From Nibribacter roseus (GTDB lineage: Bacteria > Bacteroidota > Bacteroidia > Cytophagales > Hymenobacteraceae): a stretch of 64,000 nt of DNA. The translations under genes and the position numbers were made by a program. Location of the stretch: NCBI RefSeq assembly GCF_042662225.1, contig NZ_JBHSYQ010000004.1:1-64000 (forward strand), written 5' to 3'. Positions 41,423 to 50,639 of the stretch are shown here, piece by piece; the stretch's first letter is position 1; every line of letters starts with the position of its first letter. The notes beneath the pieces were generated by a model. The model was not told where the DNA came from. It saw only the letters and a program-made list of their open reading frames with translations, and made no database searches.

Positions 41423-42322
41423 ATGACTCAGCCACAGGCCCCGGAAAAGGCATGTTTTATTTTAAATCCGAAATCTGGGGCGCAGAGCAGCATAAATGTG
41501 CCTGAACTGATAGAAGCATACCTGGACCGCACCGTTTGGGAGCCCGAATTAGTGTTCACGGAACATGCTGGCCACGCTACTGCTCTGGCCAAAGAAGCTG
41601 CTGAAGCAGGGGCCCGCATAGTGGTGGCCGTGGGGGGAGACGGTACTGTGAACGAAGTGGCAAGAGGATTGTTAAATACGTCGTCTGCCCTGGGTATTCT
41701 GCCCAAAGGATCAGGTAACGGCTTAGCACGTCATTTAGGCATACCTATGGTGCTGACACAAGCGCTGGAGATAATCAATCAACCTTCTTTTGGACGTATT
41801 GATTCCTGTTCTATCAACGGGCATCCTTTTTTCTGTACGGGTGGCATAGGTTTTGACGGCCTCATTAGTTCGGTTTTTGCCCAAAGCACCAAGCGTGGCC
41901 TGAGCAGCTACATACAGCTAATCATACGGGAGTTTAGGAGCTTTCAATCTTCAGGTGCCACGGTACGGGTGAACGGAAAAGAACTAACCTCAGACTTTTT
42001 TGTAATGGCATTCGCCAATGCCTCACAGTATGGAAATAACGCTTTTATCGCGCCTATGGCCAACATTCAAGATGGTTTTCTGGATGTTTGCTTAATCAGA
42101 AAAGTAGGGGTGGCCGAAGCCATTCAATTAGGCTATGGCCTCATGACGAAACAAATAGCTACTTCTTCTTTGGCAGAGTTTCATACCTGCTCTACCGTTC
42201 AGGTAAACAGTGAGGTGCCTCAGCATTTCCACGCCGATGGCGAGTACCGGGGGCAAGCCACAGATTTTGAAGTGCAGCTGTACCCTTTATCGTTAGAGGT
42301 GTTGGCGCCATTGGTAAACTAG
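41423..42322 (+). CDS. YegS/DgkB-type diacylglycerol (lipid) kinase
   Basis: 299 residues. The catalytic-domain signature VAVGGDGTVNEVARGL (GGDGT) is clear, followed by GILPKGSGNGLARHLGIP (GSGN). These are the marks of the DAGK catalytic family. The N-terminus NPKSG (FILNPKSGAQSS) is typical of YegS/BmrU-like enzymes. The substrate is a membrane lipid diacylglycerol or sphingosine-like base; which one cannot be told. An eIF1-like gene begins 12 nt after its stop. Confidence 0.9.
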   Translation: MTQPQAPEKACFILNPKSGAQSSINVPELIEAYLDRTVWEPELVFTEHAGHATALAKEAAEAGARIVVAVGGDGTVNEVARGLLNTSSALGILPKGSGNGLARHLGIPMVLTQALEIINQPSFGRIDSCSINGHPFFCTGGIGFDGLISSVFAQSTKRGLSSYIQLIIREFRSFQSSGATVRVNGKELTSDFFVMAFANASQYGNNAFIAPMANIQDGFLDVCLIRKVGVAEAIQLGYGLMTKQIATSSLAEFHTCSTVQVNSEVPQHFHADGEYRGQATDFEVQLYPLSLEVLAPLVN

Positions 42323-42333
42323 ATGATGAAAAG

Positions 42334-42678
42334 ATGAGCAAGAACAAGAAAAACCGGGAAGGGGTAGTGTATTCCACCAACCCAGATTTTGAATACACCC
42401 ACGAGCAGGAAGAAGAAACGCAAACCTTGCCTCCGCAACAGCAGAACCTGCGGGTACAGCTTGACAAAAAAGCCCGTGGCGGCAAGCAGGTAACCTTGGT
42501 GACAGGTTTTGTAGGTCAGGATGATGATTTACAGGGCCTTGGCAAAACCTTGAAAACCAAATGTGGCGTAGGGGGCAGTGCCAAAGACGGTGAAATTTTC
42601 GTACAAGGTGATTTCAGGGATAAAGTGCTTCAGCTATTGCTGGATTTGGGCTACAAAGCAAAAAAGTCTGGTGGTTGA
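42334..42678 (+). CDS. SUI1/eIF-1 homolog (YciH type)
   Basis: 114 residues. The SUI1 domain covers about 45-112: LRVQLDKKARGGKQVTLVTGF, LKTKCGVGGSAKDGEIFVQGDFRDKVLQLLLDLGY (landmarks). The GVGGS(A/G) turn and following G.I..QG are diagnostic. The first 40 residues are polar and low complexity. Bacterial YciH may help start-codon fidelity; role in Bacteroidota is not settled. Same operon as the lipid kinase. Confidence 0.9.
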   Translation: MSKNKKNREGVVYSTNPDFEYTHEQEEETQTLPPQQQNLRVQLDKKARGGKQVTLVTGFVGQDDDLQGLGKTLKTKCGVGGSAKDGEIFVQGDFRDKVLQLLLDLGYKAKKSGG

Positions 42679-42741
42679 GCGGAATTCTTGAGTATTCAAT
42701 TTTGCCTATTGAAATACCATTGCTGTTACGCTTCTGAAAAC

Positions 42742-42799
42742 AGCAAAAGCATAGCTGCCCCTGTTGGTGCCTTTCCAGCAGGGGCAGCTATGTTTTGCT
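42742..42799. terminator. Bidirectional terminator
   Basis: AGCAAAAGCATAGCTGCCCC pairs with GGGGCAGCTATGTTTTGCT around a 15-nt loop. It separates the plus-strand eIF1-like gene from the minus-strand kdsB. Confidence 0.85.
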
Positions 42800-42870
42800 C
42801 AATGTATGATCAAAAGAATAACCTGTTTAGTAAGAATAAGGAGGTTGGCTGTAGTACGAACTTCCTATTC

Positions 42871-43626
42871 TTAAGATTGTAAAAACTGTAGGGCCTTCTC
42901 CACATCTTCGGGGGTGTCAATGCCTATGGTTTCCATTTCTGTTGTGGCGGTAATGATTTTGAACCCATGCTCCAGCCACCTCAACTGTTCCAATGATTCT
43001 GCTTTCTCCAGGACAGACTGCTGCAACTTTGTCAGCTGAGCCAGCACCTGACTCCGGTAACCATAAATCCCTATATGTTTAAAATAAGCGTGTTGTGCAA
43101 GCCACTGCTCTTGATCGTGTCCGCGCAGGTAGGGAATAGGGTGCCGGCTAAAATAGAGAGCTTGGCCTTGCGCACCCACCACCACTTTAGGGCTGTTAGG
43201 GTTCAATAATTCCTGTTGGTCTTTAACAGGTTTAATGAGCGTGGCTATCTGATCATCGGGGTTCTGGAAGCAAGAGAGCACCCTGTTGATCTGCTCCGGC
43301 TGTATAAAAGGCTCATCGCCTTGAATGTTTACTACTACTTCATACTTCTCCTGCAACTGCTCATAAGCCTCATGGCAGCGGTCGGTGCCGCTTTGGTGTA
43401 GGGGAGAGGTCATTACGGCGCTGCCCCCAAATTCATGAACATGAGAAAATATACGCTCGTCATCGGTAGCAACTACCACCGCGGCCAGTTCTGATGCCTG
43501 CGCCTGCTCATATACCCGCCGGATCATAGATTTACCCCCTAAATTTACCAGTGGTTTGCCTGGGAATCGGGTAGAGGCGTAACGCGCCGGAATAATTCCT
43601 ACTGCTTTCATTGAGTTTTCATTCAT
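42871..43626 (-). CDS. kdsB: 3-deoxy-manno-octulosonate cytidylyltransferase
   Basis: 251 residues. It activates KDO with CTP for lipopolysaccharide core synthesis. The N-terminus IIPARYASTRFPGKPL is the CTP-binding signature. NIQGDEPFI and HIGIYGYR are the family's next landmarks, and the C-terminus WLEHGFKI..... VDTPED (here IDTPEDVEKAL) is normal. The start may be the ATG at 43626 or five codons in at 43611 (MKAVGIIPAR), the more usual N-terminus. An outer membrane with LPS is implied. Confidence 0.95.
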   Translation of the reverse strand: MNENSMKAVGIIPARYASTRFPGKPLVNLGGKSMIRRVYEQAQASELAAVVVATDDERIFSHVHEFGGSAVMTSPLHQSGTDRCHEAYEQLQEKYEVVVNIQGDEPFIQPEQINRVLSCFQNPDDQIATLIKPVKDQQELLNPNSPKVVVGAQGQALYFSRHPIPYLRGHDQEQWLAQHAYFKHIGIYGYRSQVLAQLTKLQQSVLEKAESLEQLRWLEHGFKIITATTEMETIGIDTPEDVEKALQFLQS

Positions 43627-44054
43627 AATGGCAAAGCAAGTTAAGGTAAAAATAGAAATGAGGAGAAAGGAAAAGGAGAGTGGAACTGAGCAAAAGCTTA
43701 AGTTGCTGTAGCTGAGCTAGGTTAGTCTAATCTGTTTCTAGAGTATATACCTTTGATGATTTAATTTTCTGTACCTCAGGCTAAAAGGGGAGGTCAGGTC
43801 GTTGTTATACTGTTCAGTGGCCATTTTTTTGCAATTAGGGAGAAAGGCACCTATAAATGAGGGCAGAATGTTTACTGAAAATTTGGTAACTTACACCCTC
43901 AGTCAACAAATGTGGTCATATATTAACTTACCGTCTTTGCTGAATCAATATAAAATCAGTTAATTTAGATCGTATAGATAAACTTTTTTCCCTCAAAAGT
44001 GATTCTGCCTTGGTAAGAGAAAACCTTCTTTGTAATAGTAATAAGTAAAGTAGA
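43627..44054. other. Intergenic between kdsB and the LysM gene
   Basis: Divergent genes; a shared promoter region is expected, but I found no good promoter boxes, operator or repeat. Confidence 0.5.
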
Positions 44055-45023
44055 TTGATGATGTTAAAGAAGTTTGCATTTGTTCTAGGATGTTGCCTGC
44101 TAACGGTAGGGGCTGCAACTGCTAGTACTCTGGCGGTACGTGACTCAATAGGGGTGAGAAAGCAAAATGGGAAAACGTACATTGCCCATAAAGTGGAACC
44201 TAGTGAAACCCTTTATGCTCTTTCACGCAAATACGGAGTACCTGTAGCCCAAATAGTAGAGGCGAATAAGAATATTGAAAAGTCCATCATGATCGGGCAG
44301 ATAGTTCTCATTCCAATGAAAGCAACTGCGTCTGCCGGAGCCACTGCCACAGCAGCCAAACCTGCTCCTGTCGCTAGTCCGGCTGCCAACCGTACCTATT
44401 CGGTAGATGGAAAGGGCAATAAAATGCACACGGTGCAGCCCAGCCAAACCCTGTACGCCATTTCTAAAATGCACGGGGTAACGGTTGAAGAAATAAAAGA
44501 GTGGAACAAGCTTACAAGTAATGCCATAGAGATTGGGCGTGACCTTATTGTGGGCGTTGGCGCGAACGGTGCATCTAATGCGAAGATTTATGTGCCTGAG
44601 CGAGATGATGCCGTTACCAGTTCCAGAAATGCGGATGCCCCTGTAGCGAGCACCTCATCATCACCTACGGTTATTACTGCCTCAACGAAAGATAAACCTG
44701 TGGCAAAGGTGGAAGACACCGCAGAAAGAACTGCCAAAGCCGCGGAGTACGTGTCAAGGGTGAATGAAAGTGGCATGGCCGAACTGATAGACCAGAAGTC
44801 AGACGACAACAAGTTTCTGGCTTTACACAAAACAGCCCCGGTTGGTACTATTATGGCGGTGAAAAATCCGTCTAATGACCAAGTGGTATATGTGCGTGTG
44901 ATTGGTAAAATTCCATCAACCGGTGATAATGACAAGCTGGTGGTAAAGCTTTCAAAAAAAGCCTGTCAGCAAATTGGAGTAACCGATAAGCGTTTCAGAG
45001 TAGAGCTTTCTTACATGCCCTAG
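44055..45023 (+). CDS. LysM protein with RlpA-like C-terminal domain
   Basis: 322 residues with a signal peptide (about 1-23). Two LysM domains bind peptidoglycan: about 36-82 (HKVEPSETLYALSRKYGVPV) and 126-170 (HTVQPSQTLYAISKMHGVTV). A 50-residue low-complexity Ala/Ser/Thr linker follows. The C-terminal part (about 232-322) looks like a double-psi beta-barrel of the RlpA/SPOR-free type: VNESGMAELIDQ, LALHKTAPVGTIMAVKNPSNDQVVYVRVIGK (landmarks), KLSKKACQQIGV. RlpA-like enzymes cleave denuded glycan strands, but the catalytic Asp/His of that group are not obvious. Cell-wall remodelling is likely. Confidence 0.85.
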   Translation: MMMLKKFAFVLGCCLLTVGAATASTLAVRDSIGVRKQNGKTYIAHKVEPSETLYALSRKYGVPVAQIVEANKNIEKSIMIGQIVLIPMKATASAGATATAAKPAPVASPAANRTYSVDGKGNKMHTVQPSQTLYAISKMHGVTVEEIKEWNKLTSNAIEIGRDLIVGVGANGASNAKIYVPERDDAVTSSRNADAPVASTSSSPTVITASTKDKPVAKVEDTAERTAKAAEYVSRVNESGMAELIDQKSDDNKFLALHKTAPVGTIMAVKNPSNDQVVYVRVIGKIPSTGDNDKLVVKLSKKACQQIGVTDKRFRVELSYMP

Positions 45024-45024
45024 T

Positions 45025-45063
45025 CTATTTTAAGGCTATTTTTCTTAAAAGAGGCAGAAAACG
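45025..45063. repeat. Dispersed 40-bp palindromic repeat, copy 11
   Basis: CTATTTTAAGGCTATTTTTC and TTAAAAGAGGCAGAAAACG. Its right arm is reused in the terminator at 45047-45097. Confidence 0.6.
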
Positions 45064-45097
45064 CTAAGCTTAGCTTCCGTTTTCTGCCTCTTTTTTA
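45047..45097 (+). terminator. Terminator of the LysM gene
   Basis: AAAAGAGGCAGAAAACG pairs with CGTTTTCTGCCTCTTTT around a 15-nt loop, with a TTTTTT tail. Confidence 0.85.
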
Positions 45098-45168
45098 ATG
45101 AGCAATGATTAATAATTTCCTTTGCTCATTAATCACTCCTCATTACTCATTGTCCATTAACCATTGAA
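45097..45168. repeat. Stutter repeat of CATTA/CTCATT words
   Basis: Short related words follow one another (AATGAGCAATGATTAAT, GCTCATTAATCACTCCTCATT, ACTCATTGTCCATTAACCATT). The first part is the inverse complement of the second, so it can fold on itself. It sits just before the TIGR02757 start. Confidence 0.55.
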
Positions 45169-45171
45169 AAC

Positions 45172-45948
45172 ATGCACTCTCAGGCACAGGTAAAAGCACT
45201 GCTGGAAGATAGGTACCAACGTTATAACACCATAGAATTTATTGCCCATGACCCGGTGTCTGTGCCACATCGGTTTCACGAGAAAAGAGATGTCGAGATT
45301 TCAGGCTTTTTTGCTTCTATTCTGGCATGGGGACAGCGTAAAACCATCATTAATAAGTGCCTGGAACTGATGCAGCGCATGGATTATGCCCCTTACCAAT
45401 TTGTAACGCAACATCAAGACGAAGACTTGAAACAGCTACTTGGTTTTAAGCATAGAACCTTTAATGATACTGACTTGCTGTACCTGGTTTACTTTTTTAA
45501 ATGGTTTTATGAGAGGCACGAGAGCCTGGAAGAAGCTTTCCTGGGATCGTCCGGGACAGAACCCTCCACGCAAAAAGAGCGGCTGGAGCAATTCTATAAC
45601 TTAATGTTCTCTCTGCCTGAAGCCCCGCACCGTACCCGCAAGCATATCTCAACGCCGGCAAAAAAGTCTGCCTGTAAACGAATTAACATGTACCTGCGCT
45701 GGATGGTCAGGAAAGATGACTGTGGCGTGGACTTTGGGCTCTGGAACCGAATACCCGCGGCAGAACTCATTTGCCCCTGCGACGTGCATGTGCAAAGAGT
45801 GGCAAGGCGGCTGGGACTGATCACGCGATCTCAATCTGATTGGGCCATGGCCGAGGAATTGACACAAAACCTCCGCCAGTTTGATCCCCATGATCCGGTG
45901 AAATATGATTACGCCTTGTTTGGCCTAGGCATTGAGGAGAAGTTTTAG
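45172..45948 (+). CDS. TIGR02757 family protein
   Basis: 258 residues. I recognise it as TIGR02757, a conserved family in Bacteroidota and Chlorobi of unknown function. Marks are YNTIEFIAHDPVSVPHRF near the start, DVEISGFFASILAWGQRKTII, HKRTFNDTDLLYL-like (KHRTFNDTDL), CKRINMYLRWMVRKDD, and CDVHVQRVARRLGL. The helical layout with a late LxCPxDxH segment recalls HhH-GPD base-excision glycosylases, and remote homology to them has been suggested; I see no catalytic proof. Single gene. Confidence 0.85.
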   Translation: MHSQAQVKALLEDRYQRYNTIEFIAHDPVSVPHRFHEKRDVEISGFFASILAWGQRKTIINKCLELMQRMDYAPYQFVTQHQDEDLKQLLGFKHRTFNDTDLLYLVYFFKWFYERHESLEEAFLGSSGTEPSTQKERLEQFYNLMFSLPEAPHRTRKHISTPAKKSACKRINMYLRWMVRKDDCGVDFGLWNRIPAAELICPCDVHVQRVARRLGLITRSQSDWAMAEELTQNLRQFDPHDPVKYDYALFGLGIEEKF

Positions 45949-46047
45949 GCCTGCTTAACTTGTTTACTTCATTGTAAAGTTAAGGCATCACCTTGCCTGT
46001 CCAACAGCAGGCTTTCTTTCTATATTCCCTGCACATCATCTTCTGAA

Positions 46048-46386
46048 TCACACCTCTATACCGTGCGCTGCTAATTTCTGCTGCAAGATAGAGATTAAAG
46101 CAGGGTCGTTACGTTTGTACTTATCTGGAATATTCAGGACTATTACTCTTTTAATTTGGATTGTGGCAAGAAATTTTTGATATAGCAGTTCCTTGTGCTT
46201 CTTTTCCATCACAAGTACTACATGAGCCCAGTGCAAAACTTTTTCTGTAACTTTAATACGTGCTTTAGAACTAGTGCCCGCTGATCTAGCCTTAAAATAG
46301 GAATGGTTAGAAAACAAGTCTTCGGCAGTAGGGCTGCGCCACTGGTTTTTGCTACAGATAAATAATAGGTTTTGCTCAGTATTCAT
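46048..46386 (-). CDS. Low-molecular-weight phosphotyrosine phosphatase-like protein
   Basis: 112 residues from the ATG at 46386; a frame reaching 46437 adds 17 residues of no family type. The N-terminal loop is LFICSKNQWRSPTAEDLF: the LMW-PTP P-loop is CxxxxxR(S/T), and CSKNQWRS fits exactly. LVMEKKHKELL and a late DPALI replace the DPxG/DP segment. The usual family is about 150 residues, so this member is short and lacks part of the C-terminal region. Known small relatives occur in many Bacteroidota; substrates unknown. Confidence 0.75.
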   Translation of the reverse strand: MNTEQNLLFICSKNQWRSPTAEDLFSNHSYFKARSAGTSSKARIKVTEKVLHWAHVVLVMEKKHKELLYQKFLATIQIKRVIVLNIPDKYKRNDPALISILQQKLAAHGIEV

Positions 46387-46562
46387 TTGGAAAAGAATGG
46401 AACAAGATAAGTAGTTTGACCGGGATTGGTGCAACAAGAAGCAATATCTAATACAATGGTGCTGTAAACCTAGCCCAAGTATTCTGAGATTGATCTTTTA
46501 GCTGTATAGATAGCTAGTGAGTGGTTGGATTCGTACAATAGTATTAAATCAAAGCATTAACT

Positions 46563-48164
46563 ATGAGACAGCCCACGTCAGCTTTTCTCAACAGTTTATC
46601 ATCTGTGAGAATATATTTTCTGTTGCTTTGGATGTCTTACCTCTGCCTCGTGCCGGGGGTACAGGCGCAGTACAAACCTCACCAAGACCTGGGGGAACTG
46701 TTCCATGCGGTTCAAATGCTACCGGTCTTTCCAGACTCTAAGACTTTTACCGACTGTGTGCCTAAATCATCGCCTGCCCAAATTGTGCAGGAATACGAGA
46801 AGCAAAAAAATAAACCCGGCTTTGATTTGAAGGAGTTTGTGATGGCTAATTTCTCCTTGCCTCCTGAACCAGCTACCAACTTTAAGTCTGACCTTGGAAG
46901 GCCGGTAACGGAGCATATAAAAGAGCTGTGGCCAGTGCTTACCCGCCAACCTACAACCCAGGAGGGATCTCTTTTACCCCTGCCAAACCCATACGTTGTA
47001 CCCGGAGGAAGATTCAGAGAGATTTATTACTGGGACAGTTATTTTACCATGCTGGGCCTGCAGCAAAGTGGAGAAACGGAGCTGATTCAGCACATGGTGG
47101 ACAACTTCACGCACCTTATTCAAACGGTAGGGCATATACCTAACGGCAACCGGAGCTACTATATCAGCCGATCACAACCTCCGTTCTACGCCCTCATGCT
47201 GCGGATTTTGGCCAAGGAAAAGGGAACAGAGGTTCTCAAAAAGTACCGGCAGCCTTTACAGAAAGAATATGACTTCTGGATGGATGGCGCCAGCACGGTT
47301 TCTAATGCCCAGCCCACCCACCGCAGGGTAGTTTTATTGCCTGATAAAAGCATTTTAAACCGTTACTGGGATGATGAACCTGCCCCCAGACCAGAAGCTT
47401 ATAAAGAAGATGTAGAGGTGGCTCATTTATCAGGAAGAAACCATGAGCGAGTGTACCGTGACATAAGAGCGGCCGCCGAATCTGGTTGGGATTTCAGTAG
47501 CCGCTGGTTCGCTGACGAAAAGACCCTCCAGACTATTAGAACCACTCAGCTTATTCCGGTAGATTTGAACGCGTTGCTTTACCACATGGAGCTTACATTG
47601 GCAGAGATGGCTAAGTTAGAAGGAAAAGCCAGCGAAGCCAAAACCTATGAGCAAAAAGCAAAAGCGAGGCGAAAAGCTATTCTTAAATATTGCTGGAACA
47701 GTTCAAACGAGTTTTTCTATGATTATGACTTCGTAAAGCAAACAACTACTGACATACCTACACTAGCCGCCGTTACACCTTTGTTTTTTTGCATAGCCAC
47801 CAATTCACAGGCTAAATATGTAGCGCAGAAAATAGAAAGCTATTTTCTGAGGGTTGGGGGACTGCCTGCTACTCTGAATGAAACAGGGCAGCAGTGGGAT
47901 GCTCCGAACGGATGGGCTCCTCTGCAGTGGATGACTATACAGGGCCTGAAAGCGTACGGCCATAAAGATCTAGCCCAAACCATTGGCATAAACTGGATAA
48001 ATCAGAACATAGCCGTTTACCAGCGTACAGGAAAACTGACAGAGAAATATAATGTTGAAAAAACTGGTGCCGAAGGAGGCGGAGGAGAATATCCCAACCA
48101 GGATGGCTTTGGTTGGACGAATGGAGTGTTGCTGAAACTGCTGTCTCAGACCGAAGGCTTTTAA
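46563..48164 (+). CDS. treA: Periplasmic trehalase
   Basis: 533 residues with an N-terminal signal (about 1-37, ending GVQAQ). Both glycoside hydrolase 37 signatures are present: PGGRFREIYYWDSYFTMLGL (signature 1) and QWDAPNGWAPLQW (signature 2). A glycine-rich GGGGEYPNQDGFGWTNGV near the C-terminus is also typical. It splits trehalose into two glucose units outside the cytoplasm. Alone on its strand; a palindromic repeat overlaps its stop codon region. Confidence 0.95.
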   Translation: MRQPTSAFLNSLSSVRIYFLLLWMSYLCLVPGVQAQYKPHQDLGELFHAVQMLPVFPDSKTFTDCVPKSSPAQIVQEYEKQKNKPGFDLKEFVMANFSLPPEPATNFKSDLGRPVTEHIKELWPVLTRQPTTQEGSLLPLPNPYVVPGGRFREIYYWDSYFTMLGLQQSGETELIQHMVDNFTHLIQTVGHIPNGNRSYYISRSQPPFYALMLRILAKEKGTEVLKKYRQPLQKEYDFWMDGASTVSNAQPTHRRVVLLPDKSILNRYWDDEPAPRPEAYKEDVEVAHLSGRNHERVYRDIRAAAESGWDFSSRWFADEKTLQTIRTTQLIPVDLNALLYHMELTLAEMAKLEGKASEAKTYEQKAKARRKAILKYCWNSSNEFFYDYDFVKQTTTDIPTLAAVTPLFFCIATNSQAKYVAQKIESYFLRVGGLPATLNETGQQWDAPNGWAPLQWMTIQGLKAYGHKDLAQTIGINWINQNIAVYQRTGKLTEKYNVEKTGAEGGGGEYPNQDGFGWTNGVLLKLLSQTEGF

Positions 48165-48193
48165 TGCTGTTTTAAGAAAAGCAGACCATAAAC
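48157..48193. repeat. Dispersed 40-bp palindromic repeat, copy 12
   Basis: GCTTTTAATGCTGTTTTAAG and AAAAGCAGACCATAAAC. Begins inside the trehalase stop region. Confidence 0.5.
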
Positions 48194-48458
48194 ACCCTTT
48201 ACAGTTTTACCTTTCAAAACATATGCACAGCATAAGCTTTACTGCCATGTTTAGGGCTTTATCAAAACAGATTTTCTGTTGTTATAAGTTAGGTGGCTCA
48301 CCTCTTTTGTAACTAATTTACCTTTAAAAGTTTAAAGCCCCTGTAGTTTCATACATTAAGACTTTCGTATTATTTCTGACTTAATTAATATTTTCAAAAA
48401 GTAGGTTATTTAAAAATCTTCACCGAAATTTGTAGTATAGGGTTTAAACAAGAAAAAA

Positions 48459-48875
48459 TTGTCTGCTTTGAAAGTTAAAAGAGTTCTGCTGATTGAAGAC
48501 GATGAGATCACCACTTTTCTCAACCAGACAATAATTAGTAGCACAGGTGTATCTGAAGATCTGGTCTCTGCCGCAAACGGGCAGGAGGGTTTAGAATACC
48601 TGTTAAGCCTGCCAGCAGTTGATGAGTTCCCAAACCTCATCCTCATGGACTTGAACATGCCGGTTTTAAACGGCTTCGGATTTCTGGAGGAGTATCAGAA
48701 GTTAGAGTTCAGTAAAAGCGCTTCTACCAAAATAGTAGTTTTGTCTACTTCTACCCATGATAACGACCTGCGCCAAATCAAAGAGCTGGGAGTAACCACA
48801 TTCCTGGAAAAACCCTTGACCACTGATGCCTTTCTGGAGGTTGTAAAGAATCTGAGTGCAGCTAATCCTTCCTAA
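48459..48875 (+). CDS. Single-domain response regulator (CheY-like receiver)
   Basis: 138 residues, one receiver domain. Acid pair Asp/Glu in LLIEDDEITTFL, phosphorylated Asp64 (LILMDLNMPV), Thr/Ser in VVLSTST and Lys in FLEKPLT. No output domain. No ATG starts this frame; the first codon is TTG at 48459, with TTG at 48468 as an alternative. Rare start codons can limit expression. No kinase is next to it; the TPR kinase at 33891 is one candidate partner (weak). Confidence 0.85.
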   Translation: MSALKVKRVLLIEDDEITTFLNQTIISSTGVSEDLVSAANGQEGLEYLLSLPAVDEFPNLILMDLNMPVLNGFGFLEEYQKLEFSKSASTKIVVLSTSTHDNDLRQIKELGVTTFLEKPLTTDAFLEVVKNLSAANPS

Positions 48876-49177
48876 GCAATTCCATTTACTGTTTTCTGTG
48901 AATTGCCTAAGCAGTGCTACAATGGTATAGATGTAGCATCGGTATTTAGGGATTTCAGGCACCTATTACTGTAAAAGCTCTTAAGCAAACAGCTAATTTA
49001 TTTCTTTTTGAAGTAAAAGGGCTCATTCTGCTGTACAAATTAATTTCAATAGTATTCTGGATTTAGTAACAAAAAGTTGAGTAAAGAGGTAAGATAGTTC
49101 AGGTAAACTTGTTGAGGGAATAGTAGAGGAAGGCGTTTACCTGCTTTTTAAAGTTCATTTACCAAACCTTTCTTACT
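48876..49177. other. Intergenic, nothing recognised
   Basis: No terminator, gene or repeat was identified between the receiver gene and the YqaE-like lipoprotein gene. Confidence 0.5.
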
Positions 49178-49795
49178 ATGAAAATCAAAAGCTTACTCAA
49201 AGTAATGTCCATTGCTCTTGCCGGGCAGTTCCTTTTCTCCTGTAACACGGCAGAGTATTACCGCTTTGCCCCTGTTAGCTCTAACTCATCTTACAACAAA
49301 GCAAAAGTAAAACCAGCTGAAGAGGCCAAAGAAGCTCAGGTGGTAGTGGCGGAAGATATGTTGGCCTCTACTTCTCCAGATACTGATGCCGCACCTGCGG
49401 ACCTTGAGGCTAATGCCAGTTCTCCGGCCCCAGTGCTTTTTGAGAAAGAGGTACTTAAAAAGAAGAACATAGCTAAAGTTGAAAAACAGCCAAACGCTCC
49501 AGAAAGCAATGCAACTATAAATGAGGCTGCGGCTTTGTCAGAGGCTAAGGAACGATTGGCCAGCATGAGCAAAGCGGAGAAAAAAGCTTTTAAAAAGGAA
49601 GTGAAGAAAGCCCTTCGTGAGAGCCAGGCTACAAGCAACGTATTATTGATAATACTGGCAATTCTGCTTCCGCCGCTGGCAGTAGGCTTATATGAAGGAA
49701 TTACCAATCGCTTCTGGATTAGTTTAATACTCACCATATTAGGTGTCTTGCCAGGCGTGATTTATTCGCTACTGGTTGTAACAGGAACCATCTAA
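49178..49795 (+). CDS. Lipoprotein with C-terminal YqaE/Pmp3-like domain
   Basis: 205 residues. The lipobox FLFSCNTA gives Cys about 22. The middle is low complexity (AEEAKEAQVVVAED, ASSPAPVLFEK) with a charged helix (about 127-150, LASMSKAEKKAFKKEVKKALRE). The C-terminus is a YqaE/UPF0057 unit of two membrane helices: LLIILAILLPPLAVGLYEG and WISLILTILGVLPGVIYSLL. Free YqaE proteins are about 50 residues; here it is fused to a lipoprotein stalk. Bacteroidota have several such fusions. Envelope stress role is a guess. Confidence 0.8.
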   Translation: MKIKSLLKVMSIALAGQFLFSCNTAEYYRFAPVSSNSSYNKAKVKPAEEAKEAQVVVAEDMLASTSPDTDAAPADLEANASSPAPVLFEKEVLKKKNIAKVEKQPNAPESNATINEAAALSEAKERLASMSKAEKKAFKKEVKKALRESQATSNVLLIILAILLPPLAVGLYEGITNRFWISLILTILGVLPGVIYSLLVVTGTI

Positions 49796-49810
49796 AAAGG
49801 TAACTCTCAT

Positions 49811-49851
49811 AAAAAAAGGTCTCTTACATGAATTGTAAGAGACCTTTTTTT
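49811..49851 (+). terminator. Terminator of the YqaE-like gene
   Basis: AAAAAGGTCTCTTAC pairs with GTAAGAGACCTTTTT around a 6-nt loop, followed by T residues. Confidence 0.9.
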
Positions 49852-49942
49852 ATGCCTCCTGGTTGTGCTAGGTATATAGAGGGTTTCATCTCATAGCTGA
49901 ATAAGGCTCTAAAGCCACAGTTCAGCCAAGGGGTAAAGGTTT

Positions 49943-50194
49943 TTAACTTAAAAGCAGCACTTTGTTGTTCCGGTAAATGTCAATGCCAACTCTGGCAAGC
50001 CGCTTGATACTTACTCTCACTTCATACTTAACCATCTCGCCATTCTCCTCCCGCTCAAAGGCATGGTTCTCGCCAAGTAATGATTTTTTCTCTGAGACAA
50101 TCTCTCCATTGTACTTTATGGTTTCAAGACCGCTGAGGGAATTGTCAACTTCTATTTTAACGGAATCTGAAAGGTTGAGAGTTAGTACATTCAT
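49943..50194 (-). CDS. Small protein, unknown
   Basis: 83 residues, no signal peptide and no membrane segment. It looks beta-rich (VLTLNLSDSVKIEVDN, IKYNGEIVSEKK, VRVSIKRLARVGIDIYRNNKVLLL), perhaps a small sandwich or barrel. I do not recognise a family. Start ATG at 50194 has the sequence MNVLTLNLSD. The gene is between two plus-strand genes and reads the other way. Confidence 0.55.
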   Translation of the reverse strand: MNVLTLNLSDSVKIEVDNSLSGLETIKYNGEIVSEKKSLLGENHAFEREENGEMVKYEVRVSIKRLARVGIDIYRNNKVLLLS

Positions 50195-50417
50195 GTCTTT
50201 AGAGCAAGTATAGATTTCTAATGAGGGCTATGTCTAATTAAAAGTAGTTTTTTCTCCTACAGTTGCTTTCTCCATTAGTCAGGAAAGCCACTAATAGTTT
50301 ACAAGATAATGTAAAATTTTAAACTAAGATGTACTCTTTCCCTCTGTTACCAGTGTTCTAAGAAATAGATTTGATGACTGGTTTATATTGTAGATCTGAT
50401 GGAGGGGAAAATGGAAA

Positions 50418-50462
50418 CGGCAACAAACCTGAAGAAAGATATTAACCTTCAGATTTGTTGCC
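50418..50462 (-). terminator. Terminator after tRNA-Arg
   Basis: GGCAACAAACCTGAAG and CTTCAGATTTGTTGCC pair across a 12-nt loop. On the minus strand it follows the tRNA by 12 nt. Confidence 0.75.
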
Positions 50463-50474
50463 GCTAACGCTGTG

Positions 50475-50546
50475 TGGCCACGCCTGGAATCGAACCAGGA
50501 TCGAGAGCTTCGGAAACTCCAATACTATCCGTTGTACTACGTGGCC
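50475..50546 (-). tRNA. tRNA-Arg (anticodon CCG)
   Basis: Minus strand. Acceptor GGCCACG pairs with CGTGGCC; D arm GTAC...GTAT; anticodon stem GGAGT/GCTCT (two G-T pairs) with loop TTCCGAA, anticodon CCG; T arm CCTGG-TTCGATT-CCAGG; discriminator A. The CCA end is not encoded. Confidence 0.9.
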
Positions 50547-50600
50547 GGTATTGCAGGGGCAAAAGTAGGAAATGGCAGCATAGAAAGAAAGCCCAGAATG

Positions 50601-50639
50601 CGTTTTTTGCTTGTTTTAAGAAAAATAGAGCTAAAACAG
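50601..50639. repeat. Dispersed 40-bp palindromic repeat, copy 13
   Basis: CGTTTTTTGCTTGTTTTAAG and AAAAATAGAGCTAAAACAG. Confidence 0.65.
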